DNA of 41,488 nt from Parafrankia irregularis (GTDB lineage Bacteria; Actinomycetota; Actinomycetes; Frankiales; Frankiaceae): positions 1 to 41,488 of the forward strand of contig NZ_FAOZ01000050.1 of assembly GCF_001536285.1 (NCBI RefSeq), given 5' to 3'. Below are positions 8,454 through 15,952 of the stretch, piece by piece (positions within the stretch are counted from its first letter, which is position 1; every line of letters starts with the position of its first letter). Position numbers and translations under genes: made by a program. The notes under the pieces are model-generated. The model made no database searches. It worked only from the letters and a program-made list of their open reading frames with translations, and was not told the DNA's origin.

Positions 8454-9773
8454 ATGCTGGAAGTCGCGCCGAATTTGAATGGCAGCCAAAGTAATGCGTT
8501 GCAGATATATTTAAAGCAGCTAAATTGGTCGATCAGCGGCTTCGCGCGACGGGTGCATCAGCGCTGCCAGGTGATAGGGCTATCGAATACCGTCAGCCCG
8601 AGTACTGTTTCGCGGTGGTGCAGGGGGAAGACGGTGCCCGGCCCCGAGCTATGTGCTGCAGCCTGTCACGTTCTTTCATCCGCCCTGCACCAAATTGTGA
8701 CGCCGGAGAGCTTAGGCTGGTCGGCGGCCTCAGAAGATATTGCGGCCGAATCCCTGGAATACAGTGGACTAGCTCACGCCGTGCGGATTCTGGGCAAGCT
8801 CTGGGAGCTTGACTTTCTATGCAAGCACAACAATATCCAGAGGATGTTCTTCGCTGTTACCTTTGACTCCGCCTCCCGTGAAGCGCTCGTCATGCCTCCC
8901 GATCTGGACCTTTCGGGACATGGCCACCGCAAGGTCTCGACTGCTGACGTAGAGCTCTTGAAACACCACACCCACCTGTACGGAAAATTGGATGCGCTGC
9001 ACGGCAGCGGGAAATTCCGTAGCGTGTTCGCAGGTTTCATGGATGCTCACACCACTGAGCTCCTCCATGGGTCATTCTCTACGCAGCTAGGGCGGAAACT
9101 ATACGGCAGCGTGGCGGACGCGGTACTCACGATGGCGAGCATGGCCTACGACGATCAGCTGCCCGGTCTTGCTCAGCGGTACGACCTGCAAGCGATGAGA
9201 CTGGCCCAGGCGATCGGCGACCGCTCCCGCATCACACGCGCACACATCCATCATGCCCGGCTGGCCGCAGCTCACGGTGAGCGCAAGTGTGCGCTAACCC
9301 ACGCCCGAAGTGCGGTTCTTGCGTCGGCCGGGGCGCCACCGCTCGTCAAGGCTTATGCCGCTGTCACCGAGGCCCGCGCATGGGCGTTCAACGGGCAGCC
9401 CAGCCAGACTTCTGCCGCAGTGGCCCGAGCCCGAGATGCCCTCAACCGTGCGGGTTCCACGGACCCGGGCTGGCTTTCGTGGCTCGACCGGTCTGAGCTC
9501 GAGCGGCAAGCGGCATGGGCGCTGGCAGTTGCCGGCTTGTCCGTGCCGGGAATGGATGCGCTGCATGAGGCTCTGAACGTGCCGAGCGACCATAGACGCG
9601 CCAATGTGGAGTTGCTCATCACTGCCGCCGAACTGGCGCGCCTTCGAGGTGACCTTGCCGAGCACGCTTCACTAGCAAAGCGCGCTGAGGATGCATCGCG
9701 ACCGCTGATGAGTCGCCGCCTGGCGGCTCGAGTCAAACTGCTCGTCTCCGGTCAGCCGCTCGATGACTTCTAG
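8454..9773 (+). CDS. XRE-type regulator with TPR-like helical repeats
   Basis: From ATG 8454, preceded by GGAAGGAGG, the protein has 439 residues. The N-terminal helix-turn-helix covers about residues 15-70 (LNWSISGFARRVHQRC, then VSPSTVSRWCRGKTVPGPEL). The rest is alpha-helical with TPR-like repeats from about residue 215 (ADAVLTMASMAYDDQLPGLA, YDLQAMRLAQAIGDR, CALTHARSAV and more). Such proteins usually regulate nearby secondary-metabolism genes in actinobacteria. The first 60 codons are unusually AT-rich, and two in-frame TTA codons (8511-8513 and 8712-8714) occur. The stop codon overlaps the stop of the convergent AlkC gene (CTAG, 9770-9773). It is a good candidate pathway regulator for the peptide locus to the right. 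Confidence 0.82.
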   Translation: MLEVAPNLNGSQSNALQIYLKQLNWSISGFARRVHQRCQVIGLSNTVSPSTVSRWCRGKTVPGPELCAAACHVLSSALHQIVTPESLGWSAASEDIAAESLEYSGLAHAVRILGKLWELDFLCKHNNIQRMFFAVTFDSASREALVMPPDLDLSGHGHRKVSTADVELLKHHTHLYGKLDALHGSGKFRSVFAGFMDAHTTELLHGSFSTQLGRKLYGSVADAVLTMASMAYDDQLPGLAQRYDLQAMRLAQAIGDRSRITRAHIHHARLAAAHGERKCALTHARSAVLASAGAPPLVKAYAAVTEARAWAFNGQPSQTSAAVARARDALNRAGSTDPGWLSWLDRSELERQAAWALAVAGLSVPGMDALHEALNVPSDHRRANVELLITAAELARLRGDLAEHASLAKRAEDASRPLMSRRLAARVKLLVSGQPLDDF

Positions 9774-10897
9774 TCGATGACCTGGAATCCTACCGCGGGA
9801 AAGCGCCGTCCGTTGACCTGGATTTCGACTGCGTACGCTCCCGGCGTGATCTTCGTATTTGCCGTCGTGCGTAGAGTGTGCCTTTTGGTGAGCGTAAGAG
9901 GATGGCCGGGTTTGGCCATGGCTCTCGCGAGAAAATAGACTTTCTCGCGACGCGCCCCTCGCTGCGTGGTTGAGGAGATCACGTATGTCACGTGCAGTGG
10001 AACCGGAGCCCTGGTTGATATTTCCGCAGCGAATAGGAGGGTATCGCCGTCCTTGAGTTCAGCATGTTCAAGATGGACCGGAGAGAGTTCGACCGGCGCG
10101 TCGATCGCGTAGCCGAAGAACTCGTATGCTGCTAGCCAGCCCGACTTGAGCCGAGTGCGAAGCGCCTCGCGTGCGATGAAGTCGAACTCCTTGCTCTGGG
10201 TCGCCCCGGAACTTTTCCAGCGCTGGAGGACGCCGAGGACGAGGTCAGGATTCTCGGAAGCGATGTCATGCAGATGATTCGCCACGGAGCGGGTCACGTA
10301 CCGACTGGAGTCGGTGTACAACTGGTCGAGCACGGGCAGCGCGGCATCAATGGGCAGGGCGATGCGGGGGGACCACGGGAGCTTGGGGCGTGTGGACTCG
10401 CTGGCCAATCGGCGCACTCGATGGTCGGAATCTTTCGCCCACTTGCCGATCGCCGCCATGGTCTCGCTGGGAAAGTCGTTGAGGAAGTAACGAACGGCGT
10501 CCTCGGCAGAGAAATAGGGGGTCAGGCGCCGGAGCGCTTCGAGGGCGAAGCGCAGGTCTTCGCTGGTGCGGCAAAAGCGGGCAATGAAGTCGGAGTGGGG
10601 AGAGTAGATATGCAGGCCGAAATCCGAGGTTGCCCCAGCGGCCTCCGGGGTGGGTGGCAAAGACTGCAGAAGCACGTCGAGCGCCTGGCGGCCGGTTACT
10701 GGGAGGTAGTCCCGCAGAGCTTGACTGATTCGGGCAATGCGGGCTTTCAGTTCCAATCTAGGCAGGTCAGCAACCACCTCGCGGACGAACCCTTCCGCAT
10801 CGAAGCCGGGGAGGACAGCCTGCACCTCCCTGCCGATCCGGGCGACGCGATCAGCATGCAACGCCTGCTCTTTGAGGGGAACCTTCGCGGTCGTCAT
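9770..10897 (-). CDS. AlkC-type DNA alkylation repair glycosylase
   Basis: The 375-residue protein matches the AlkC branch of the AlkD/AlkC HEAT-repeat DNA glycosylases. The helical part contains the family stretches LRFALEALRRLTPYFSAEDA, VRRLASESTRPKLPW and RYVTRSVANHLHDIASENP. From about residue 255 a beta-rich C-terminal domain follows (GARREKVYFLARAM, then LTKRHTLRTTANT, then YAVEIQVNGRRFP), which fits the immunoglobulin-like domain found on some AlkC proteins. AlkC removes cationic methylated bases, including 3-methylcytosine and 1-methyladenine, without flipping them out. The gene lies 82 bp downstream of the TauD gene on the same strand, so it may be co-transcribed with the biosynthetic genes; self-protection is an inference. 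Confidence 0.88.
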   Translation of the reverse strand: MTTAKVPLKEQALHADRVARIGREVQAVLPGFDAEGFVREVVADLPRLELKARIARISQALRDYLPVTGRQALDVLLQSLPPTPEAAGATSDFGLHIYSPHSDFIARFCRTSEDLRFALEALRRLTPYFSAEDAVRYFLNDFPSETMAAIGKWAKDSDHRVRRLASESTRPKLPWSPRIALPIDAALPVLDQLYTDSSRYVTRSVANHLHDIASENPDLVLGVLQRWKSSGATQSKEFDFIAREALRTRLKSGWLAAYEFFGYAIDAPVELSPVHLEHAELKDGDTLLFAAEISTRAPVPLHVTYVISSTTQRGARREKVYFLARAMAKPGHPLTLTKRHTLRTTANTKITPGAYAVEIQVNGRRFPAVGFQVID

Positions 10898-10979
10898 GTG
10901 TAAACCCTAGCGACGACGGGGCACCGGCCGAGGGGAGCCTACTGTGCGCAATGCGGAGTGCCGAGTCGGCGCGAGCAGG

Positions 10980-11822
10980 CTATCGCACCGAGGTGCGATA
11001 AAGCAGGCGGTGGTGCCGCGAGCTGTCGCACGGGGACGCGGTGTGGAGGACGGCGAAATTGTCCCAGACGACGAAGTCGCCCTGACGCCATCGGTGGGTG
11101 TAGACGTACTGGCCGCTGGTCGCCCGCCCCAGCAGGTCAGCGAGGAGGCTCCTGCAGTTCTGGTTGTCCAGGCCGTCGATCCTGCTGATGACCATCGAGC
11201 CGAGCAGGAGTGACCGTGCACCGGTAACCGGGTGTTCTAGGACGAGCGGGTGTTCGACCTCGGGGTGGGTGGCGAGGCTGCCCACCGCTGCCGATGAGTG
11301 GCCGCCGTTGGCCTGGCCTTGGAGCGCGCACAGCCGCTGGACCGAGTGGACCGCGCGCAGACCTTCGAGGCGCTCCTTCAGCTCCGCGGGCAGGTCAGCG
11401 TAGGCTTGGGTCGTGTCGGAGAATCGGGTCTGTCCGCCCTGTTCGGGAGTGATCACCGAATAGAGCACTGTCGCCCGGCTCAGGAGAGGCTTGAAACTGT
11501 TGTCGGCGTGCCACTCCTCCTCGTTATCCCCATCGTAGATCCCGACGCGGACACCGTTCTCGACTAGATTGCTGATGACCGTGATGCCGGGGAATCCGCT
11601 GACGGCATACTGGGAGTCGACGTCGGTGTCCACGGTGCCGAAGTGTTCACTGACAGCGAGGATGTCAGCGTGGTTAAGGTGCTGGTCGGGGAAGATGAGG
11701 AGCCTGTGCTGCTGAAGGGCCTCAGCCAAATCCGCAGAATGCCTCAGGCGTGCATGCTGGCTGAGGTCGAAGTCGACGACTGCGCCGAAGCCTCCCGCCA
11801 TCGGATGCGACGATAGGGCCAT
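10980..11822 (-). CDS. TauD/TfdA-type Fe(II)/2-oxoglutarate dioxygenase
   Basis: I start at ATG 11822 because AGGAGG lies just upstream, giving 280 residues; an ATG at 11852 lacks a binding site. The family facial triad is visible: HAD in EEEWHADNSF (H105, D107) and the distal His in VVWDNFAVLHTASP (H260), with Arg residues in HRLLYRTSVR (272 or 276) to bind 2-oxoglutarate. Such enzymes hydroxylate or otherwise oxidise amino acids and small acids. Substrate is unknown. The gene sits 39 bp downstream of the synthetase-like gene and upstream of alkC on the same strand, forming a likely leftward operon of the peptide locus. Confidence 0.92.
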   Translation of the reverse strand: MALSSHPMAGGFGAVVDFDLSQHARLRHSADLAEALQQHRLLIFPDQHLNHADILAVSEHFGTVDTDVDSQYAVSGFPGITVISNLVENGVRVGIYDGDNEEEWHADNSFKPLLSRATVLYSVITPEQGGQTRFSDTTQAYADLPAELKERLEGLRAVHSVQRLCALQGQANGGHSSAAVGSLATHPEVEHPLVLEHPVTGARSLLLGSMVISRIDGLDNQNCRSLLADLLGRATSGQYVYTHRWRQGDFVVWDNFAVLHTASPCDSSRHHRLLYRTSVR

Positions 11823-11861
11823 GCGAATCCTCCTGGCGAATGGGGTGAACATCGGCCGCGC

Positions 11862-12749
11862 TCAGTACTGAGGGGACTGCCGAAAGTGGCTTATATCCTT
11901 GACCCCCGACGCTGCCATGCACAGGCGCTCGACGCCGATACCAAGGCCGACGCTGCTGCCCGGCACCTGACCCGCGTCGATCGCGCGCCAGACCAGACCC
12001 TGCTCGTCGTCGTACAGGTCCGCCTCGCGGGCCCGCTGGGCGAATGCGACGCCGTCGACCTCGTCCTCATAGCCATGGACTACCTCGATGCCGTCGATGA
12101 CGAGCTCGAATCTGTTGATCACGGCGGGTGTACCCGGGGTGAGGCGGGCGCATGGCTCGTCGCCGCCCAGCGGGTAGTCGGTCAGGAACACCGCCGCGGC
12201 CCTGCTCTTCGTCTCAAGCTCGTGCTCCACAAATTGCCCGAGCACGGTCCTGAACGGTGTCGTTGCGCTCAGACGCATGCGATCGGCGATCCGCATGGGT
12301 AGATCGCCGAGAGGCTCGCGCCGCAGGTTGACGCCGAACAGATCGAAGATGTAGTCCGCGACTGAGATCCGCACCGGCTTGTAGGCGATGTGCGGGGCGA
12401 CCAGACGCACAGCCATGTCGTAGAGCCAGTCGAAGCTCTCCCCAGTTGCGTAGAGGTCGAGCATGGTGAACTCGCTCGAGTGGAGCTCGTCCGATGGTTC
12501 GTGGCGGAAGCACGGGCCGATCTCGAAGACTCGTGGATGGTATTCGAGATTTATGCGCAGGGCTGGACCGATCATCGTCCGCAGGAACCGGCCACCATCG
12601 AGATCGATTCGAGCCCGTCGCCGCGGGCCGAGATCGGTGCGTCGAGCGACTGGAGTGATCAGTTCGACAAAGGATTCAGCGCGCAAGGTGTCGCGCAGAC
12701 TAAATAGGATCTCGGACTTCAGACCGATCGGGTCGAACACCGCAGTCAT
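11862..12749 (-). CDS. Stand-alone class II aminoacyl-tRNA-synthetase-like enzyme
   Basis: ATG 12749 is preceded by AGGAGA at good spacing, giving 295 residues. The protein is a bare class II catalytic core without an anticodon-binding domain, about the size of EpmA/GenX. Motif 1 lies near FVELITPVAR (27-36). Motif 2 reads VFEIGPCFRHE (74-84), continuing to HSSEFTMLDLY. Motif 3 reads GLGIGVERL (268-276). The overall pattern is LysRS-like, while FEIGPCFR and the ending KDISHFRQSPQY also recall pyrrolysyl-tRNA synthetase. Where LysRS has GNGFxE, this protein has VHGYEDE, so the amino acid may not be lysine. It probably adenylates an amino acid and transfers it to a small molecule, peptide or protein. 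It heads the leftward operon, divergent from the repeat-peptide gene. Confidence 0.85.
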   Translation of the reverse strand: MTAVFDPIGLKSEILFSLRDTLRAESFVELITPVARRTDLGPRRRARIDLDGGRFLRTMIGPALRINLEYHPRVFEIGPCFRHEPSDELHSSEFTMLDLYATGESFDWLYDMAVRLVAPHIAYKPVRISVADYIFDLFGVNLRREPLGDLPMRIADRMRLSATTPFRTVLGQFVEHELETKSRAAAVFLTDYPLGGDEPCARLTPGTPAVINRFELVIDGIEVVHGYEDEVDGVAFAQRAREADLYDDEQGLVWRAIDAGQVPGSSVGLGIGVERLCMAASGVKDISHFRQSPQY

Positions 12750-13230
12750 GTGGCTCTCCTCATTTGGGCCTCCTGCCAGGCCGGCTGGGCACGACCGCGA
12801 GCGCGCCAAGTCATTGGCTGACTCACAAAACTAGTCGCATCTGTCCCAAGTGGGAACCCGCCGTCGCGCATCGAGGAGCAGTTCGTGGCCGACTATGGTC
12901 GCTTCAGCGGGCCCTGTGGCACATACCAGCAGCTCAGAGGGCGCTGGCGTGCAAAGGATGTGCAACGGTCCGTGCATCGGACGCAAGTTCGCAGGCATTG
13001 TGCCCACCATGGGGGGAGTCATAACGTGTGGGGGCACGCGCTAGGCGTCCGCTACCGTGGTGTTCTGCTTGGGGAAGGTCCTTCCAAGTGTTGCATTCTC
13101 GTGGCGCGCGCACGCCTGGCCGCTGGCCGAGTTGTCGGATTCGACTCGTCTATCCGCTGCGGCTCGAAGAAAAGCACACCCTGATCACCGCGGATTCGCG
13201 GGATCCAGGCGACCGAAGGGAGAGCTCACA
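12750..13230. promoter_or_regulatory. Divergent intergenic region of the peptide locus
   Basis: About 480 bp separate the leftward synthetase-like gene from the rightward repeat-peptide gene, so both promoters should lie here. It contains the GGAAGG-T-CCTTCC palindrome at 13073-13085. A possible small frame from GTG 12885 to 13184 (99 residues) has a GAGGAG site but weak codon bias and no recognisable motif. The nested frame ending MCNGPCIGRKF...ITCGGTR is also unconvincing. I do not call a gene in this stretch. Confidence 0.4.
13073..13085. promoter_or_regulatory. Short palindrome upstream of the precursor gene
   Basis: GGAAGG (13073-13078), one central base, and CCTTCC (13080-13085) form a perfect inverted repeat, with partial further symmetry outside (CTTGG and AAG). 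It lies about 145 bp before the start of the repeat peptide. It could bind one of the flanking XRE-TPR regulators, but a 6-bp arm can also occur by chance. Confidence 0.3.
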
Positions 13231-13404
13231 GTGTCCGCTCCAACGACCGGGATGCGTCCCGATGCGAGTGCGCTGAAGGTCGGGATGCGTCCCGACGCCA
13301 GTCTCAAGCTCGGGATGCGTCCTGACGCCGGCCTCAAGATCGGGATGCGTCCCGATGCGAGTGCATTGAAGGTCGGGATGCGTCCCGACGCCGTCGCAGC
13401 CTGA
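13231..13404 (+). CDS. Repeat peptide: putative multi-core precursor with five GMRPDA units
   Basis: From GTG 13231, with AAGGGAG at 13216-13222, the frame encodes 57 residues. After a six-residue start (MSAPTT) come five units: GMRPDASALKV, GMRPDASLKL, GMRPDAGLKI, GMRPDASALKV and GMRPDAVAA, then the stop. The hexapeptide GMRPDA is invariant, while its codons vary at silent positions (CCC/CCT, GAT/GAC, GCG/GCC), and unit length changes by whole codons. This is what selection on the peptide looks like. Four units each carry Met, Arg, Pro, Asp and Lys; the last lacks Lys. Surrounding genes encode possible modification enzymes, so a ribosomal peptide precursor with tandem cores and almost no leader is the best reading. 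The frame is open upstream to 13057, which would give a longer leader. I recognise no described precursor family. Confidence 0.72.
   Translation: MSAPTTGMRPDASALKVGMRPDASLKLGMRPDAGLKIGMRPDASALKVGMRPDAVAA
13249..13401 (+). repeat. Five tandem 27-33-bp coding repeats
   Basis: Units begin at 13249, 13282, 13312, 13342 and 13375, with lengths 33, 30, 30, 33 and 27 bp. Each opens with GGGATGCGTCC. Units 1 and 4 encode the same 11 residues with different codons (GCG CTG against GCA TTG). The repeat is contiguous, without spacers. Confidence 0.95.
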
Positions 13405-13411
13405 AGCTTCG

Positions 13412-13489
13412 CCGCTCGTTGCGCTCCGGCGCGCCACCCATGCCAGCACCGGCGTCATCCGGCGGTTGGTGCGCCGGGGCGGCGAGCGG
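13412..13489 (+). terminator. Possible attenuating stem-loop after the precursor gene
   Basis: Nested inverted repeats lie just after the precursor stop codon: CCGCTCG (13412-13418) pairs with CGAGCGG (13483-13489), and inside it CCGGCGCGCCACC (13426-13438) pairs imperfectly with GGTGCGCCGG (13468-13477). There is no T-run. Partial termination or RNA processing here would leave more precursor message than enzyme message, as in many peptide operons. GC-rich DNA makes chance pairing likely, so this is tentative. Confidence 0.35.
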
Positions 13490-13542
13490 GCCGTGCTTGT
13501 TCATGAAACGCGACCCGAATGCCGCGACGTCAGGAGGATCTG

Positions 13543-14652
13543 ATGGGTAGTCCTGCCAGAAGCATGGTGCGGAAGCCGGCGCCACGAGGCAGGACTCGCA
13601 ACGGGACCGGCGCGTCGGGGCCTGTCCGTAAGGCACTCGGAGCGGATCTCGTCGCCTCGCTCGAGCGGCTCTGCGGCCCACCGACCATCGGGCGGTCCGA
13701 TGTCTGCCTGGACGTCGCGTCGATCGCTGTCGCCGCGGCTGTCGGCCACCTCATCGGCCACCTCGTCGGACCCCTGCTAGCCGTGTGCTACATCGGCGTC
13801 CGGCAGCGGCACCTGTCGAACCTTGCTCATGAGTGCGTCCACTCCAAGTTGATGGCAACGCGGCGGGAGAACCGCATCATCGGGTACCTGCTGACCGGTC
13901 TGCTCGGGGAGGGTTTCCAGCCATACCGCAGCAGCCATCTCATGCACCACGCTAGGCTCGGTTCGGATGACGATCCGATGTTCCGATCCTACCGGGCAGG
14001 CAACATTAATGTCGCCGGTGTGACACCTAGCCGACGCACCTTCGTCATTCGGATCATCGTGCGAGGCGCCCTCTGGCGGCTACCCAAGACCGCCGCCCTA
14101 ACACTGGTCACAAAGAGTCCGGATGAGTCCTGGCGGGCGCCAGCCGCGCGAAGCGCTCTGTGGGCGGGCATCGTTGTAGCATGCTTGCCCTTCAACGCAG
14201 TGCTGTCGTTCCTCCTATATTGGCTGGTCCCGCTCCTTTTTGTCAGACCGGTCGTCACGTGGATCACAGACCTCGGTAATCACGCAGGCCTCATTGAGAA
14301 CGCTGACCCGCTCCGGCAGACGCGCGGCTGGTCTTCCCATTGGCTGACCCGTCATCTCCTCGGTGGTCATCTCGATGACATGTACCACCCGCTCCACCAC
14401 TGGTGTCCGCAGATACCCTGGCGGCGTCTACCTGAAGCCAAGGCTTCAGCCGCGCAGAGTCTGGAGCGATGGGGCGAAGTCCCGTGGTGCTCGGGCTACT
14501 TCTTCCGCCGCAGATCCACCCCAGATCAGCCGTGCGTGATCGAGGACATCATCCGTTGCCTGAGTGCGAACTCTACTGAGGTCGGCACTGGCATCAGTGA
14601 AGCGGCCGTATTACCCCTGCACTACCCAGAGTCGTTGCCGACCGGCTGGTGA
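13543..14652 (+). CDS. Membrane fatty-acid-desaturase/hydroxylase-like diiron enzyme
   Basis: ATG 13543 follows AGGAGGATCTG, giving 369 residues. The three histidine boxes of the integral-membrane desaturase/hydroxylase family are present: HECVH (96-100), HLMHH (142-146) and, near the C-terminus, HPLHHW, with an extra His in DLGNHAG. Hydrophobic stretches lie around residues 65-95 and 205-235. Family members use a histidine-bound diiron centre to hydroxylate or desaturate lipids, but relatives also act on amino-acid-derived or peptidyl substrates. The first 35 residues are basic and Gly/Pro-rich. It is the first enzyme gene after the repeat peptide, 138 bp downstream, so modification of the peptide or addition of a lipid are both possible. 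Confidence 0.85.
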   Translation: MGSPARSMVRKPAPRGRTRNGTGASGPVRKALGADLVASLERLCGPPTIGRSDVCLDVASIAVAAAVGHLIGHLVGPLLAVCYIGVRQRHLSNLAHECVHSKLMATRRENRIIGYLLTGLLGEGFQPYRSSHLMHHARLGSDDDPMFRSYRAGNINVAGVTPSRRTFVIRIIVRGALWRLPKTAALTLVTKSPDESWRAPAARSALWAGIVVACLPFNAVLSFLLYWLVPLLFVRPVVTWITDLGNHAGLIENADPLRQTRGWSSHWLTRHLLGGHLDDMYHPLHHWCPQIPWRRLPEAKASAAQSLERWGEVPWCSGYFFRRRSTPDQPCVIEDIIRCLSANSTEVGTGISEAAVLPLHYPESLPTGW

Positions 14653-14731
14653 TTGTCACGGATGCGCTGGACGCCTGCGCCCAGTACATCCGAAGAGAAC
14701 TGCGCTTCCCCCGCCAAGGAGACTGCACGCC

Positions 14732-15859
14732 ATGACCGACCCCGCCAGTGGTGCGAACAGCTTTGACGAATGGACGCGGCTCAGCCAAGTCATCGTCGGT
14801 CGCGCCGAGTATTACACCGCCCACGACCTCGACACTTCGTGGCGGCTGTTCTTCTTCGACAATGTGGCTCCCACCCTAGGAAATGAGGGTGGCGCAGATC
14901 CTCTCCTGGCGATCCCTGAGCAACTGGTCGACGAGCTGAACGAGGACATTGCTGGCCTCGTCGACGCCCTGACCGGGTGCGGAGTGAGCGTTCTACGGCC
15001 CGCGACTCCGGGCAAGAATGTCGACATATGCTCCCCACTCTGGAATGCCCGAGCAACACCTCCCCTCAATGTCAGAGACCAGACGATAGTTCTCGGGAAC
15101 ACGATCGTGGAGACCGCGCCACACGTGCGCTCGAGAATCTTCGAAAACGATCTTCTCAAACCGCTCTTCTATTCCTACTTCGAGGGCGGGTCGAACTGGC
15201 TGAGCATGCCACGACCCGCGCTGGGGCGGGATTCCCTGGATGACGCCTATTTCCGCCGCCTTGGCATCGATGTCTCTCGTGCCACCGAAGGTGAGACGGC
15301 CCTGGGCATCGACGGCTTGGGCCTGGAGCTGGTTTTCGACGGCGCACAGTGCATGCGGCTAGGTCGCGATGTCCTAGTGAACGTGGCCAACCGCAATCAT
15401 GAGCTGGCGCTGCGCTGGCTCACCGTCAACTTCCCCCATATGCGCTTCCATCGACTCGACGGAATAGCAGACAACCACATCGACAGTGTTGTGGTGCCAC
15501 TGCGGCCTGGTTTGATGCTTCTGCGTTCGCCAAAATATTTGGCGTTCCTACCTAAGGAAATGCAAGCGTGGGATGTTATCTACCCCCCGGAGACGGACGA
15601 GTCCACTTTTCCCAAGTATGACGACTTCGGCTTCGTTATCCCCATCGCCAGCCGCTACATCGACATCAATGTGCTATCGATCGACGAGGAGACCGTCGTC
15701 GTCAATTCTCACTACCCTGAACTGATTAGCGTGCTCGAGGGGCGTGGCTTCACGGTTGTTCCGGTTCGCCATCGGCACCGCCGACTCTTCGGGGGAGGCT
15801 TCCATTGTTTCACTCTCGACACCGTCCGCGCAGGAGGTTGTGAAGATTACCTCGGCTAG
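14732..15859 (+). CDS. Glycine amidinotransferase-like enzyme (AGAT family)
   Basis: ATG 14732 follows AAGGAGA, giving 375 residues. AGAT moves an amidino group from arginine to an amine acceptor through a covalent Cys-amidino intermediate. The catalytic triad is intact: Asp203 in LVFDGAQCMRLGRD, His249 in ADNHIDSVVVPLRPG and Cys359 in LFGGGFHCFTLD. The stretches QTIVLGNTIVETAP, FEGGSNWLSMPRP and SRYIDINVLSIDEE also fit the family. In the FDAAD segment of human AGAT the second Asp is Gln here. The acceptor cannot be predicted; in this setting a lysine or ornithine-type amine on the peptide, or a free amino acid, are candidates. It belongs to the rightward gene run, 79 bp after the desaturase-like gene. 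Confidence 0.92.
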   Translation: MTDPASGANSFDEWTRLSQVIVGRAEYYTAHDLDTSWRLFFFDNVAPTLGNEGGADPLLAIPEQLVDELNEDIAGLVDALTGCGVSVLRPATPGKNVDICSPLWNARATPPLNVRDQTIVLGNTIVETAPHVRSRIFENDLLKPLFYSYFEGGSNWLSMPRPALGRDSLDDAYFRRLGIDVSRATEGETALGIDGLGLELVFDGAQCMRLGRDVLVNVANRNHELALRWLTVNFPHMRFHRLDGIADNHIDSVVVPLRPGLMLLRSPKYLAFLPKEMQAWDVIYPPETDESTFPKYDDFGFVIPIASRYIDINVLSIDEETVVVNSHYPELISVLEGRGFTVVPVRHRHRRLFGGGFHCFTLDTVRAGGCEDYLG

Positions 15860-15952
15860 CGACCCCGCTGCGCCCCCGGTCGCCCTTCCTCTCCATCTCA
15901 CGACGCCGCGGATCGCACACCTATAGCGGCCGCCTGATCGTCTGGACAGCGA

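Noticed and set aside
12831-13044. Cys-containing small frames on both strands in the divergent intergenic region
   Set aside because: No convincing binding site or codon bias, and no repeat or leader pattern.
13249-13401. Tandem repeats as a CRISPR array
   Set aside because: Units are contiguous, 27-33 bp, without spacers, and vary at silent codon positions of one reading frame; no cas genes are near.
13150-13458. Minus-strand frame with repeated GTHPDL units
   Set aside because: Antisense shadow of the GMRPDA gene. Silent changes fit the plus frame, which also has a ribosome binding site.
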